Assembly (NCBI GenBank): GCA_964471825.1
Contig: CAYYKD010000017.1
Coordinates: forward strand, 1 to 64,000
Reading direction: 5' to 3'
DNA: 64,000 bases
DNA from: CAYYKD01 sp964471825
GTDB lineage: Bacteria > Spirochaetota > GWE2-31-10 > CAYYKD01
The translations under genes were made by a program, and so were the position numbers. Below are positions 8,859-17,234 of the stretch, piece by piece. Within the stretch, counting starts at the first letter, position 1, and each line of letters opens with the position of its first letter. The notes under the pieces are model-generated. The model did not search any database. It worked only from the letters and a program-made list of their open reading frames with translations, and was not told the DNA's origin.

Positions 8859-9728
8859 ATGGTAATTGATCAACAAACGCAAATTAGAATTAACAGATTC
8901 ATTCAAAAAATGCCTCCGTTACCTCTAACAGTCAGCAAGGTTCTAGAGGTTACGAGAAATCCAAAGACAGATGCAAAGGCACTTAACGATGTTGTAAGCC
9001 TTGATCCTGTATTAACCGGCAAGGTCTTAAAACTTGTAAACTCGGCATACTACTCGCTTTCTAATCAAGTAACCTCTCTGGTAAGAGCAATAATTATGCT
9101 TGGAATAAACACTGTTAAAAATCTCGTTCTATCGACAGCAGTTATCTCTACTGTTAAAAAGGCAGAAAACTTTAATGCTCTTGACATGGATTCATTTTGG
9201 AAACACTCAATCGGAGTAGGTGTAATATCAAAGAAACTTGCACAATCAATGAAAATTGACCCAAAAAAACTGGAAGAGTACTTTGTTGCAGGACTATTGC
9301 ACGATATCGGAAAAATTCCGTTAAATGCAGAGGTCTCCGATGAGTACATAAAAGCTATTAGCTATGCAAGACAGAACAAAGCACAATTCTCAATCATCGA
9401 AACAGAATTTTTTGGACTTAATCATGCCGATATTGGTATAAGAATAAGCGAATTATGGAAACTTAATAAACCACTTCACTATACAATTCAATATCATCAC
9501 GCTATTGATGATTGTCCAGATGAGTATAGAGAGTTTGTAGCTGTTATTTCACTTGCTAATATTATTGCATGCAGATCAAATATTGGCTTTGCCGGAGACA
9601 GCGTTCCGGCACAAGACGAAGACAAGCTGATGGAGATAACACAGCTAAAATGGAAAGATATAGAGGATGTTGAGTCGAGTGCAGAAGATGCAATTAAAAA
9701 AGCCATGATCTTCTTAAATTTAATATAA
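8859..9728 (+). CDS. HDOD domain signalling protein
   Basis: The 289-aa protein is an HDOD-domain protein, a class used in regulating motility, stress and cell-cycle signalling, often by protein interaction. The domain starts with RFIQKMPPLPLTVSKVLEV and covers about residues 12-215. The HD-type residues are retained in KHSIGVG (about 110) and LLHDIGK (about 147), so metal binding and hydrolase activity cannot be excluded, unlike many HDOD proteins. The ATG overlaps the stop of a three-codon reading frame (ATG AGT TTA TAA, 8848-8859). No clear ribosome site is seen. Confidence 0.85.
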   Translation: MVIDQQTQIRINRFIQKMPPLPLTVSKVLEVTRNPKTDAKALNDVVSLDPVLTGKVLKLVNSAYYSLSNQVTSLVRAIIMLGINTVKNLVLSTAVISTVKKAENFNALDMDSFWKHSIGVGVISKKLAQSMKIDPKKLEEYFVAGLLHDIGKIPLNAEVSDEYIKAISYARQNKAQFSIIETEFFGLNHADIGIRISELWKLNKPLHYTIQYHHAIDDCPDEYREFVAVISLANIIACRSNIGFAGDSVPAQDEDKLMEITQLKWKDIEDVESSAEDAIKKAMIFLNLI

Positions 9729-9826
9729 AGACACTCTTGCAAAAAAATAATCAGATTTTGATATCCGTTTTTTTAGGTATTATTAGGCTTGTTATTTGTT
9801 GTATTTTATGATAGATATTTATTTAT

Positions 9827-10600
9827 ATGCGATTTGGATTAATATCTATTTTCATTTTTATTCACTCTTTTTTACCTTCATTATTATTTTCAAATATTTT
9901 TACCTCAAGAGATCAAAGGTCCTCAGAGTTTAACTATAAAATAACAAACATAAGAACATTTTCTATAGAGACAGGAAACGATCTCCTGTATTATAGAGGG
10001 AATAACATATCGTTAAATTTCTTTCTTATATCAAATTTAAGTTTAAACCCGGCACTAAACTTCGAACAATCATTTACATTTAATACCAAAAGCGGTCTTG
10101 ATACCGCAGGCTTAACCTACCATTTTCAACCTATAAGATTTATTCGTTTGTCTCATAGCTATGTGTTTAAATTCTACAGTCAATATCGTGTAGCAGAACA
10201 TAATTTCGTTAATCTATTACATCTTCAAGTGACTCATAATAAATTTGTCCACTTCTTCCACTCAGTCGGATTTTCACTTCAGATTGTTGATTTTGACACT
10301 ACAAATTTCTCTTCAACCTATAAAAATGACTGGTATTTCTATTTTATAACACTTGTAGATTTTACCCTCAGAATTAATCCGGTGAAATACTATTCTATCG
10401 AATTTTCATTAACAAATTATGATAAAAATCAAATCTATTCATTCAATTATGTTGAATTTAGAATTAAGAATTTTTTTCGTCTAAATAGTTCAACAATGAT
10501 CTACTTCACCATTTCTGCAGGGTATACCGGGAGTCTTCCTTTTGCCGGTATTCTATCTGTAGTAAAGGGGACGATAGGGGTAAAATATGCATTACATTAA
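9827..10600 (+). CDS. Secreted, probable outer-membrane beta-barrel protein
   Basis: I do not recognise this 257-aa protein. It begins with a short hydrophobic signal-like segment (about residues 3-21). The rest is rich in alternating aromatic and hydrophobic residues, such as RFIRLSHSYVFKFYSQYR and MIYFTISAGYTG, which resembles amphipathic strands of a small beta-barrel. It overlaps the next gene by 14 bases, so the two are translationally coupled. That neighbour encodes a lipoprotein-like phosphoesterase, suggesting a joint envelope function; this is inference. Confidence 0.6.
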   Translation: MRFGLISIFIFIHSFLPSLLFSNIFTSRDQRSSEFNYKITNIRTFSIETGNDLLYYRGNNISLNFFLISNLSLNPALNFEQSFTFNTKSGLDTAGLTYHFQPIRFIRLSHSYVFKFYSQYRVAEHNFVNLLHLQVTHNKFVHFFHSVGFSLQIVDFDTTNFSSTYKNDWYFYFITLVDFTLRINPVKYYSIEFSLTNYDKNQIYSFNYVEFRIKNFFRLNSSTMIYFTISAGYTGSLPFAGILSVVKGTIGVKYALH

Positions 10601-11399
10601 AGCGTTATTTTTAATTCTTATTGCTTCGGTTCATATTTCATGCGACATTTTTGATCTCTCAGGACTTTTCTTCACCACTGATGTTGATAGTAGAATGCAT
10701 TACAATCTTACACTCACAGAAAATCAAGCTCCAATTATTAATGATGTGCAAAACTACACCTTCCTTATTATGGCCGACTTTCATTATAAAGACAACAACC
10801 CCTCATATATTAAAAATGCCTATTCAAAGATACCGGATCTGAGTTTTATAATAGTACTTGGCGATATTACAGAGGCGGGCTTAAAAACTCACTATGATTC
10901 AGTTAAAGAAGATTCGGTCAGTGTTGATATTCCTGTCTATCATTGTATTGGAAATCACGATCTATATAACGGTGGATACAAGTATTTTAAGGAATATTTT
11001 GGAAGAACTGTTTACAGTTTTGTAATAGATAAGAAATTATTTCTATTTATGGACACAGCAAATAGTACACTTGGAATACCTCAGAGACAATATATAACTG
11101 ATCTATTAAACGAGAACTATGAGGAGTTTATGGTTTTTACCCATTACAGCCTTATTGATAAAGAGATCCAGTCTCCAACAGCAATGAGTAACCCTGAAGA
11201 CACCTACTTCCTGTTTGATGTTTTTGAAGATAGCAAAGTAAAATTTGTTTTTTCCGGTCATCTTCACACACTTCTTGAGTTAAATATTAGAAATACTAAC
11301 TATATCACAATACCAGCATCTAAGGACACCTACAAAAAGGCATGCCTGGTTAGGGTAACTAATGCTATATCAAACTATGAAATTGTTTCACTCTATTAA
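10587..11399 (+). CDS. Calcineurin-like metallophosphoesterase, probable lipoprotein
   Basis: The 270-aa product has the full metallophosphoesterase motif set: ADFHYK (about residue 62), GDITEAG (about 92), GNHDLY (about 117), THYSL (about 187) and GHLHTL (about 224). These bind the two catalytic metals. The N-terminus is a hydrophobic leader ending in HISC near residue 19, a relaxed lipobox of the kind accepted in spirochaetes. The substrate is unknown; phosphomonoesters, diesters or nucleotides are possible. It overlaps the upstream barrel-like gene by 14 bases and converges on yitT with a 4-base overlap. Confidence 0.82.
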   Translation: MHYIKALFLILIASVHISCDIFDLSGLFFTTDVDSRMHYNLTLTENQAPIINDVQNYTFLIMADFHYKDNNPSYIKNAYSKIPDLSFIIVLGDITEAGLKTHYDSVKEDSVSVDIPVYHCIGNHDLYNGGYKYFKEYFGRTVYSFVIDKKLFLFMDTANSTLGIPQRQYITDLLNENYEEFMVFTHYSLIDKEIQSPTAMSNPEDTYFLFDVFEDSKVKFVFSGHLHTLLELNIRNTNYITIPASKDTYKKACLVRVTNAISNYEIVSLY

Positions 11400-12355
11400 A
11401 CACCCTTCTTAAATCCTCTACCTATAGTCTCAAACACTTCATTTACAATAATAAATGCCGTATCATCAATTCTCAAAATATTTGATTTAAACTTGGTCAA
11501 CTCACTTCGACTAACAACAACATATATAAGATCTCTAGCAGGACTATGACCGGCATAGCCATACCCACCGGCAGCCGAAAAAGCCGTAAACCCTCTATCA
11601 AGATCATCTATAATATACTGCTTGATCTTATTTATTTTTTCTTCAGATTGACTGATTATCATCACACCCTTTGTCCTAGAATATCCCTCAACAACCATAT
11701 CTGTTATTCTTGCACATATATACATCGATAACCATGCCCATAGGATCAGATTTCCATCCTTAAACATGATACCGGTAAATATTATTATTGCAGTTTCTAC
11801 AATCAGATAACCGTTTCCTATTGAGATCCCAAAATACTTCTTTAGAAGAAGCACAGGAATATCAGTTCCGCCTGTAGAACCGTTAAATTTTATTATTATA
11901 CCTATGCCGGCACCAAGTATCACAGCACCTGCAAGAACAGCTAAAAATATCTCACTTGTTAGAGCGTACTCTCCGGTTGCACCGACCTGAATTAGGAAAT
12001 CCTTAAAACCAGCTATCTTAGATGTAACCGGATATGATGTCATATCAGTTGCAACAGACACGCCTATAATTGCATAGACTGTTTTAAGTCCAAATCCACG
12101 ACCAAGTGTAAAGACACCTACAATAAATAGAGGGACATTAAATAACAACATTGCCCACCCAATCGGCATCTTAAAAAAATAATACAATAACTGAGAAAGA
12201 CCACCTACTCCACCCGGTGCGGCTTTAAATGGCACAAGAAATAATGAATACCCAATTCCGCAAAGGATAGCTCCAATTGTTATCCCTATAACATCCCGCA
12301 ATGTATCTTTAAGTGCTTGTTTTGAAAAATCAAACTTGAATAAATCCTTAATCAT
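11396..12355 (-). CDS. YitT family membrane protein
   Basis: The product (319 aa) belongs to the YitT family (DUF161 membrane domain plus C-terminal DUF2179). About five or six transmembrane segments occupy residues 20-215, with glycine-rich stretches such as AAPGGVGGLSQLLYYFF and GSTGGTDIPVLLLKK. A cytosolic domain starting near SRTKGVMIISQSEEKINK follows. Its transport substrate is not established. It is the last gene of the fabF operon, 8 bases after rsfS, with GGAGG just before the ATG. The link to fatty acid synthesis is only positional. Confidence 0.85.
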   Translation of the reverse strand: MIKDLFKFDFSKQALKDTLRDVIGITIGAILCGIGYSLFLVPFKAAPGGVGGLSQLLYYFFKMPIGWAMLLFNVPLFIVGVFTLGRGFGLKTVYAIIGVSVATDMTSYPVTSKIAGFKDFLIQVGATGEYALTSEIFLAVLAGAVILGAGIGIIIKFNGSTGGTDIPVLLLKKYFGISIGNGYLIVETAIIIFTGIMFKDGNLILWAWLSMYICARITDMVVEGYSRTKGVMIISQSEEKINKIKQYIIDDLDRGFTAFSAAGGYGYAGHSPARDLIYVVVSRSELTKFKSNILRIDDTAFIIVNEVFETIGRGFKKGV

Positions 12356-12363
12356 AGGACCTC

Positions 12364-12699
12364 CTAGTGAATCACAACACCTTTTGCATAAATCTTTTCA
12401 AGTGAATACAATTCTCTTGTCTCTTGAAGAAAAACATTAAATATAATATCACCTGCATCAATTAATTGCCATGGATTATTAACCTCCGTTGATTGGCTGT
12501 ATTGTACAGGTCTTTTATCATTCTCTTTAACATAGTCAATTATATACTTAGAAAGTGCATTCGAGTGTGGTAAGGAGGTAGTAGTAACAATAAATATATA
12601 CCTACCTACAGATGAAACATTCTCAACATCAATTACTCTTAGGTTTTCACCCTTCTTTTCTTTAATAAAATCTATCAATCCGGATATTAGCTTGTCCAA
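12364..12699 (-). CDS. rsfS: Ribosomal silencing factor RsfS
   Basis: RsfS binds ribosomal protein L14 and blocks subunit joining in starvation. The family core is clear: LRVIDVENVSSVGRYIFIVT followed by PWQLIDAGDIIFNVFLQETR. I chose a TTG start at 12699 (111 aa). A strong AAGGAG site lies 7 bases upstream, whereas an upstream in-frame ATG at 12723 has no such site and would add eight residues not usual in the family. The start region lies just past the stop of the diguanylate cyclase gene. Confidence 0.88.
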   Translation of the reverse strand: MDKLISGLIDFIKEKKGENLRVIDVENVSSVGRYIFIVTTTSLPHSNALSKYIIDYVKENDKRPVQYSQSTEVNNPWQLIDAGDIIFNVFLQETRELYSLEKIYAKGVVIH

Positions 12700-12722
12700 A
12701 AAAAACTCCTTAATTATTCTCA

Positions 12723-13916
12723 TCAATTATTCTCATCTACAAAAACATCTTCAAAAATAACAACCTGATCTCTTCCATGCTCCTTTGCATAATAGAGTGC
12801 CTGATCTGCCCGGTTTATTAATTCTTCATTATCCTTATCTGTAATCCTAAACTCAGATATACCAAGACTAACGGTAACATTAAATGGATTATTGTGTTCA
12901 TCATAAAAAATTATTGATTTCATTTTTTCACGAAATCGTTCTGCCGGTATCCTTGCATGTTGTCTGCTTGTTTCCGGTAGCAATACTACAAATTCTTCAC
13001 CGCCATATCTTGCAACAATATCATTTTCCCTAAATATATCCTTTGATGCCAGCACCTCGCCCATTGCTCTCAACACTTCATCACCGGTAAGATGTCCATA
13101 GGTATCATTTATGTTCTTAAAATGATCAATATCCATTAAGACACATGTAAATCTACCATAATGCTCCATTAGTTTGCCTATCGGTTTCTCGTCTTCCTTT
13201 AGGGGCAACTCTTTGATAGCCTGTTGAATGTTTGAAGGCACCTCAGCTTTACCAACCTCACCATTTTTAACATTTGCTATACGCCAATAATCACGCATAG
13301 TTCTAGTCTTTTCCTCTTCCATCTTTTCAAAAAAGGCCCGCCTATTTAGAACCTTAGTCAGAAAATCTGTCATGGACATAGCGTGAAGCTTTTCATTTAG
13401 CTCCTCGATCTCAGCCTTCTGTCTTGTTATTATAGCGGAGTCAACTATAGTCTGAAAAGAGTTGATAATATACTCATTCAACCTTTCAATGTTAACAATT
13501 TTATGATAGATAAAATTTATCATCATTAGCAAATTGAGGGTTATAACTTCCATATTAGGCAGCTCTTTATCAGGCAAAAGATAGAAGTAGTTTTGAGCAT
13601 TTGATATTTGATCAAGCTCCTCAGCTGAGAGTGCAATTTTTGATATAAAAAGAAAATGAGGTTTTCTTAGTTTATATTTTTCAGTAAAAATAAGATTGAT
13701 ATTCTTAATCTGATCTTCATTAACAATGTCCTTTGAGATTAAAACAAGGTTGATATTTTTGAAATTCTCAGAAGTCCGCACACTACTTACAACATCCGGT
13801 AAATCAGACAATTTACATACATCGAGTGAATATTCTAACTTCTTGTTTTTAAGTATATCTGAAAAATTTTCAACATTGTCTTTTACCAAAAAAACACAGA
13901 ATCCACTTTTATCCAT
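12723..13916 (-). CDS. Diguanylate cyclase with N-terminal receiver-like domain
   Basis: The 397-aa protein carries a C-terminal GGDEF domain with the active motif YGGEEFVVLLPE (about residue 306), so it should make cyclic di-GMP from GTP. DIDHFKNINDTYGH (about 265) supplies metal and substrate contacts. The N-terminal 150 residues resemble a degenerate receiver fold without a clear phosphorylatable Asp; a coiled coil then leads into the cyclase. About 45 extra residues lie between LTKVLNRRAFFEKMEEEK and CVLMDIDHF. It sits between the hadB-like gene and rsfS, 36 bases after the former. Confidence 0.88.
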   Translation of the reverse strand: MDKSGFCVFLVKDNVENFSDILKNKKLEYSLDVCKLSDLPDVVSSVRTSENFKNINLVLISKDIVNEDQIKNINLIFTEKYKLRKPHFLFISKIALSAEELDQISNAQNYFYLLPDKELPNMEVITLNLLMMINFIYHKIVNIERLNEYIINSFQTIVDSAIITRQKAEIEELNEKLHAMSMTDFLTKVLNRRAFFEKMEEEKTRTMRDYWRIANVKNGEVGKAEVPSNIQQAIKELPLKEDEKPIGKLMEHYGRFTCVLMDIDHFKNINDTYGHLTGDEVLRAMGEVLASKDIFRENDIVARYGGEEFVVLLPETSRQHARIPAERFREKMKSIIFYDEHNNPFNVTVSLGISEFRITDKDNEELINRADQALYYAKEHGRDQVVIFEDVFVDENN

Positions 13917-13952
13917 AGCCCCTCACATACCCAAGAATATTACACATAATAA

Positions 13953-14372
13953 TTAAAACTTTATAGTAACTTTTCCCTCTAATTTCACTTCACCTTTCTG
14001 ATCTTCAACAAGAACTTTACAATCAACGAAACGGCCATCTTCATTCTCGTATTTTTTCTTAACTTCACCCTTAGAGGTAAGTATATCACCAATATTTGAC
14101 ATAGCCTTGAACTGTACATTATATTTTGCTACATTCTTTATGCCGGCAAAACCTGTAATCATCTTACCCAATATTCCCATAATAAGCATGCCATGAGCTA
14201 TCGTATCATGCAGACCAGCCTCCTTAGCATACTCAGGAATAGTATGTATAGGATTAAAGTCCCCTGATGCACCGGCATATTTAACCAGCTGTACTCTGGA
14301 TATAGGTTCGTTAGTTTGAACCGGAAGTTGATATCCCTCTGTTATCTCTTCGAATTTAATCAGACTACTCAT
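13953..14372 (-). CDS. MaoC-type (R)-hydroxyacyl dehydratase subunit (HadB-like)
   Basis: The 139-aa product has the complete hydratase-2 motif YAGASGDFNPIHTIPEYAKE (about residues 27-46), with the catalytic Asp and His. It probably dehydrates 3-hydroxyacyl-ACP (or -CoA). It overlaps the preceding HadA-like gene by 8 bases, so the two products probably form a heterodimer, as HadA-HadB do in mycobacteria. Lying directly after fabF and fabG, it likely replaces FabZ in this fatty acid synthesis cluster. Full substrate specificity cannot be read from sequence. Confidence 0.85.
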   Translation of the reverse strand: MSSLIKFEEITEGYQLPVQTNEPISRVQLVKYAGASGDFNPIHTIPEYAKEAGLHDTIAHGMLIMGILGKMITGFAGIKNVAKYNVQFKAMSNIGDILTSKGEVKKKYENEDGRFVDCKVLVEDQKGEVKLEGKVTIKF

Positions 14373-14820
14373 CTTTTTCCTCCCCTGACGGCATTACAAC
14401 TATACTCATTTTCGCAACAAGTACAACCTCTTCGTTTCTTGTATAGGTTGTTTTAAAATTTGCCATCTCCATGAGAGATGATGATCTGAGGGATTCTATC
14501 TGCATAGTTCCTTTAATCTTATCTCCGGGATAGATAGGAGCGAAATATTCATAGGCCTCTTTAGCATGAAGAAGTCTCTTTATGTCAATACCTATCTCTG
14601 TCATTATTTCCCATATCTTTGGATATCCCCAAAAATTCATTACAGTTGGAAATGTTAGGGGAGCAGGTGTGTCTTTATACCCGGCCTTAACTGCCGCTTC
14701 TTTATCAAAAAAGATAGGATTATCATCGCCTATAGCAAGACATAATTCCTTTATCTTACTTCTATCAACCTCATAATAATATGGAGGATATTCTTTTTTT
14801 TCGAAACTTAAATCAAGCAT
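14365..14820 (-). CDS. FAS1-like/MaoC-N dehydratase subunit (HadA-like)
   Basis: This 151-aa protein resembles the non-catalytic or structural hot-dog subunit of MaoC-type dehydratases (MaoC_dehydrat_N, as in HadA). It begins with YYEVDRSKIKELCLAIGDDNPIFFD and continues with DTPAPLTFPTVMNFWG, both typical. It lacks the catalytic Asp-X-His pattern seen in the partner encoded next. It is 15 bases downstream of fabG and overlaps the partner gene by 8 bases. I infer it lengthens the acyl-binding tunnel of a heterodimer. Confidence 0.82.
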   Translation of the reverse strand: MLDLSFEKKEYPPYYYEVDRSKIKELCLAIGDDNPIFFDKEAAVKAGYKDTPAPLTFPTVMNFWGYPKIWEIMTEIGIDIKRLLHAKEAYEYFAPIYPGDKIKGTMQIESLRSSSLMEMANFKTTYTRNEEVVLVAKMSIVVMPSGEEKDE

Positions 14821-14835
14821 TTTTGTACCGCCTTG

Positions 14836-15576
14836 TTATGATAACATAAGTCCGCCATCAACAACTATTGTCTGGCCGGTTATATACTTAGAACTGTCTG
14901 TCGATAAAAACAATACTGCCTCTGCGATATCATTAACATCGCCTGCCCTCTCCATAGGGATCTGTTGAAAGAAGGTCTCTCTTGCTTTATCTGATACTGC
15001 CTTAGTCATATCTGTATCTATGAAGCCCGGTGCAACAGCGTTTACTGTTACATTTCTTTTGGCAAGTTCGAGAGCCATTGACATTGTTAGACCAACTATA
15101 CCGGCCTTTGAGGCAGAATAGTTTGCCTGACCCTTGTTGCCTTTTAAACCGACTATAGATGACATATTTACTATCTTACCATATTTCGCTTTCATCATCA
15201 TTAGAGATGCAGATCTTGAAACAAGGAATGTACTTCGTAAATTTACGCTAATAACTTTATCAAAATCTTCAGTTGACATTCTCATCGATAAACCATCTCT
15301 TGTTATACCCGCATTATTAACACAGATATCGAGTTTGCCGTATGTCTTCTCTATCATTTCAAATAATTTTTTTACATCATCTTCATTAGAAACATCCGCA
15401 ACAAATCCCTCGGCTGAGAGTTTGTTTTTTTTCATCTCATCTGCTACTGCATATATAGAATCGCTTGTTCCAACTATTATTACTTTTGCACCTACAGTTG
15501 CTAGTTTTTCAGCAATTGCCTTGCCGATCCCTCGACTGCCGCCTGTAACTAACGCTACTTTATCATTTAGATTCAT
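14836..15576 (-). CDS. fabG: 3-oxoacyl-[acyl-carrier-protein] reductase
   Basis: FabG reduces 3-oxoacyl-ACP with NADPH. The 246-aa chain has the cofactor motif TGGSRGIGKAIAEKLA, NNAG near residue 88, the catalytic Ser in VNMSSIVG, the YSASKAG motif and the PGFIDTDM loop. The ATG at 15576 is chosen over an adjacent in-frame TTG because it sits 6-7 bases after AGGAG. It follows fabF in the same operon. Confidence 0.93.
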   Translation of the reverse strand: MNLNDKVALVTGGSRGIGKAIAEKLATVGAKVIIVGTSDSIYAVADEMKKNKLSAEGFVADVSNEDDVKKLFEMIEKTYGKLDICVNNAGITRDGLSMRMSTEDFDKVISVNLRSTFLVSRSASLMMMKAKYGKIVNMSSIVGLKGNKGQANYSASKAGIVGLTMSMALELAKRNVTVNAVAPGFIDTDMTKAVSDKARETFFQQIPMERAGDVNDIAEAVLFLSTDSSKYITGQTIVVDGGLMLS

Positions 15577-15632
15577 CAATTACTCCTGGTTTTTTTAATA
15601 TAAGGCATGGAGTCTATCCATGCCTCTTTTTT

Positions 15633-16931
15633 TTAGCCTTCAAATTTTTTTACAAGTATAACTGCGTTATGCCCGCCAAAACCAAATGAATTACTCATCG
15701 CATATTTTACCTTTCTATCTCTGGCTTTGTGTGGTACATAATCCAGATCCATCCCCTCATCAGGGTTATCAAGATTGATAGTAGGTGGAATCTTATCTTC
15801 CATAACTGACTTAATGATAACCATCGCCTCAAATGCTCCTGCCCCCCCGAGAAGATGACCTGTCATAGATTTTGTTGAACTTACGCACAGTTTATATGCA
15901 TGATCTCCAAACGCAGTCTTAATTGCGGCCGTCTCCATCTTATCGTTTGCACCGGTTGAGGTTCCATGTGCATTAATATAGTCAACATCCTCAGGCTTAA
16001 TGCCCGCCATGTCAATCGCATCTTTCATAGCTCTTACTGCACCTGCACCTGATGGTTCCGGTGATGTAATATGGTATGCATCAGCCGTAAGACCATAGCC
16101 AACGATCTCTGCATATATTTTTTTGCCTCGTTTCTTAGCGTGTTCCAGATCTTCAAGTACAAGAATAGCACCGCCTTCGCCCATAACAAAACCATCTCTA
16201 TCCTTATCAAAAGGTCTTGACGCTTTCTTAGGATCATCATTTCTTGTTGACAATGCATGCATATTTGAAAAACCGGCATAGCCTACTCTACAAGCTGCAG
16301 ATTCTACACCGCCTGTTATAACTATATCAGCTCTACCTGCCTGTATTGCAAGAAAGGCTTCGCCAATTGCATTGGTACCGCTTGCACATGCAGTTACATA
16401 GGTAGTGTTAATACCATTTGCGCCTGTACCCTGTGCTATCCAACCACCGGCTAGATTTGGAATCATCTTAGGTATCAAAAATGGGCTAACCCTTCTTGCA
16501 CCCTTAACTGTCATAATCTCTACCTGCTCCTGGAAAGTCTTTATACCGCCTACACCGATACCTAATAACACTCCAACCCTAAACGGATCATCAGTAGGGA
16601 ATTTTACACCCTTGAATTCGTCAAAGACAACTTCATGATCCTCAGGATGCCTCATTGGAATTCCAGATTGTTTTGCGGCCTCAAACATTGTTGCAAATGC
16701 CAGCTGAGCATACGGATCCATCTTATTTGCTAATTTTGAGTCAATGTGATATTTCTCAAGATTTAGATCTTGAATCTCTCCACCAATATGACACTTTATC
16801 TGGTCAAGATCAAACCCTTTTATCTTATCTATACCGGACTCTCCGGCAAGCAACTTCTTCCATGTTGTTTCTAAATCATGTGCTAAAGGATTAATAGTAC
16901 CTATACCTGTTACGACGACTCTTTTTGACAC
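15633..16931 (-). CDS. fabF: 3-oxoacyl-[acyl-carrier-protein] synthase II
   Basis: FabF condenses malonyl-ACP with acyl-ACP. The 432-aa product has the active-site cysteine in TACASGTNAIGEA, the histidines in NAHGTSTGAND and KSMTGHLLGGAGAFE, and the C-terminal SNSFGFGGHNAV. It starts at GTG (16931), with AGGGGGG four bases upstream. It is the promoter-proximal gene of the fabF-fabG-hadA-hadB-dgc-rsfS-yitT cluster. No acpP is adjacent. Confidence 0.93.
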   Translation of the reverse strand: MSKRVVVTGIGTINPLAHDLETTWKKLLAGESGIDKIKGFDLDQIKCHIGGEIQDLNLEKYHIDSKLANKMDPYAQLAFATMFEAAKQSGIPMRHPEDHEVVFDEFKGVKFPTDDPFRVGVLLGIGVGGIKTFQEQVEIMTVKGARRVSPFLIPKMIPNLAGGWIAQGTGANGINTTYVTACASGTNAIGEAFLAIQAGRADIVITGGVESAACRVGYAGFSNMHALSTRNDDPKKASRPFDKDRDGFVMGEGGAILVLEDLEHAKKRGKKIYAEIVGYGLTADAYHITSPEPSGAGAVRAMKDAIDMAGIKPEDVDYINAHGTSTGANDKMETAAIKTAFGDHAYKLCVSSTKSMTGHLLGGAGAFEAMVIIKSVMEDKIPPTINLDNPDEGMDLDYVPHKARDRKVKYAMSNSFGFGGHNAVILVKKFEG

Positions 16932-16964
16932 AAAGCCCCCCTAATTTTAAATTAATATTTAGAA

Positions 16965-16993
16965 AAAATAACATAATCCTTAGTATATGTCAA
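16965..16993 (-). promoter_or_regulatory. Probable promoter of the fabF operon
   Basis: On the minus strand TTGACA and TATTTT are separated by 17 bases, ending 33 bases before the fabF GTG. No FapR- or FadR-like operator was recognised. Confidence 0.55.
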
Positions 16994-17190
16994 CAAATTA
17001 TAAAATTTTCTTATTACACTTTTTTTTGACTAATAAAGTATGGACTTTTAGTTGTAATAATTTTTATTATTAGATGCGGCACATTGATCATGCCTCGAAA
17101 CGGGTTTAATAGAAAAGATGGGTTTAACTACTAACAGGACATTTTAACCGACACCAAAAATAAGTAGTGGAACAGACGGGCAGATAAAGG

Positions 17191-17234
17191 CAGTTGACTA
17201 AAGACAGCTGACTAAAAAACTGTTGACCATAAAA
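17191..17234. repeat. Three imperfect 14-15-base repeats
   Basis: Units resembling CAGTTGACTAAAGA occur in tandem at about 17191, 17205 and 17220 (third unit CTGTTGACCATAAAA), directly after the kinase stop codon. A related phrase (GACTAAAAAGCTATTGAC) recurs near 62406. The remaining bases of the 16994-17234 intergenic region show nothing recognisable. Confidence 0.4.
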
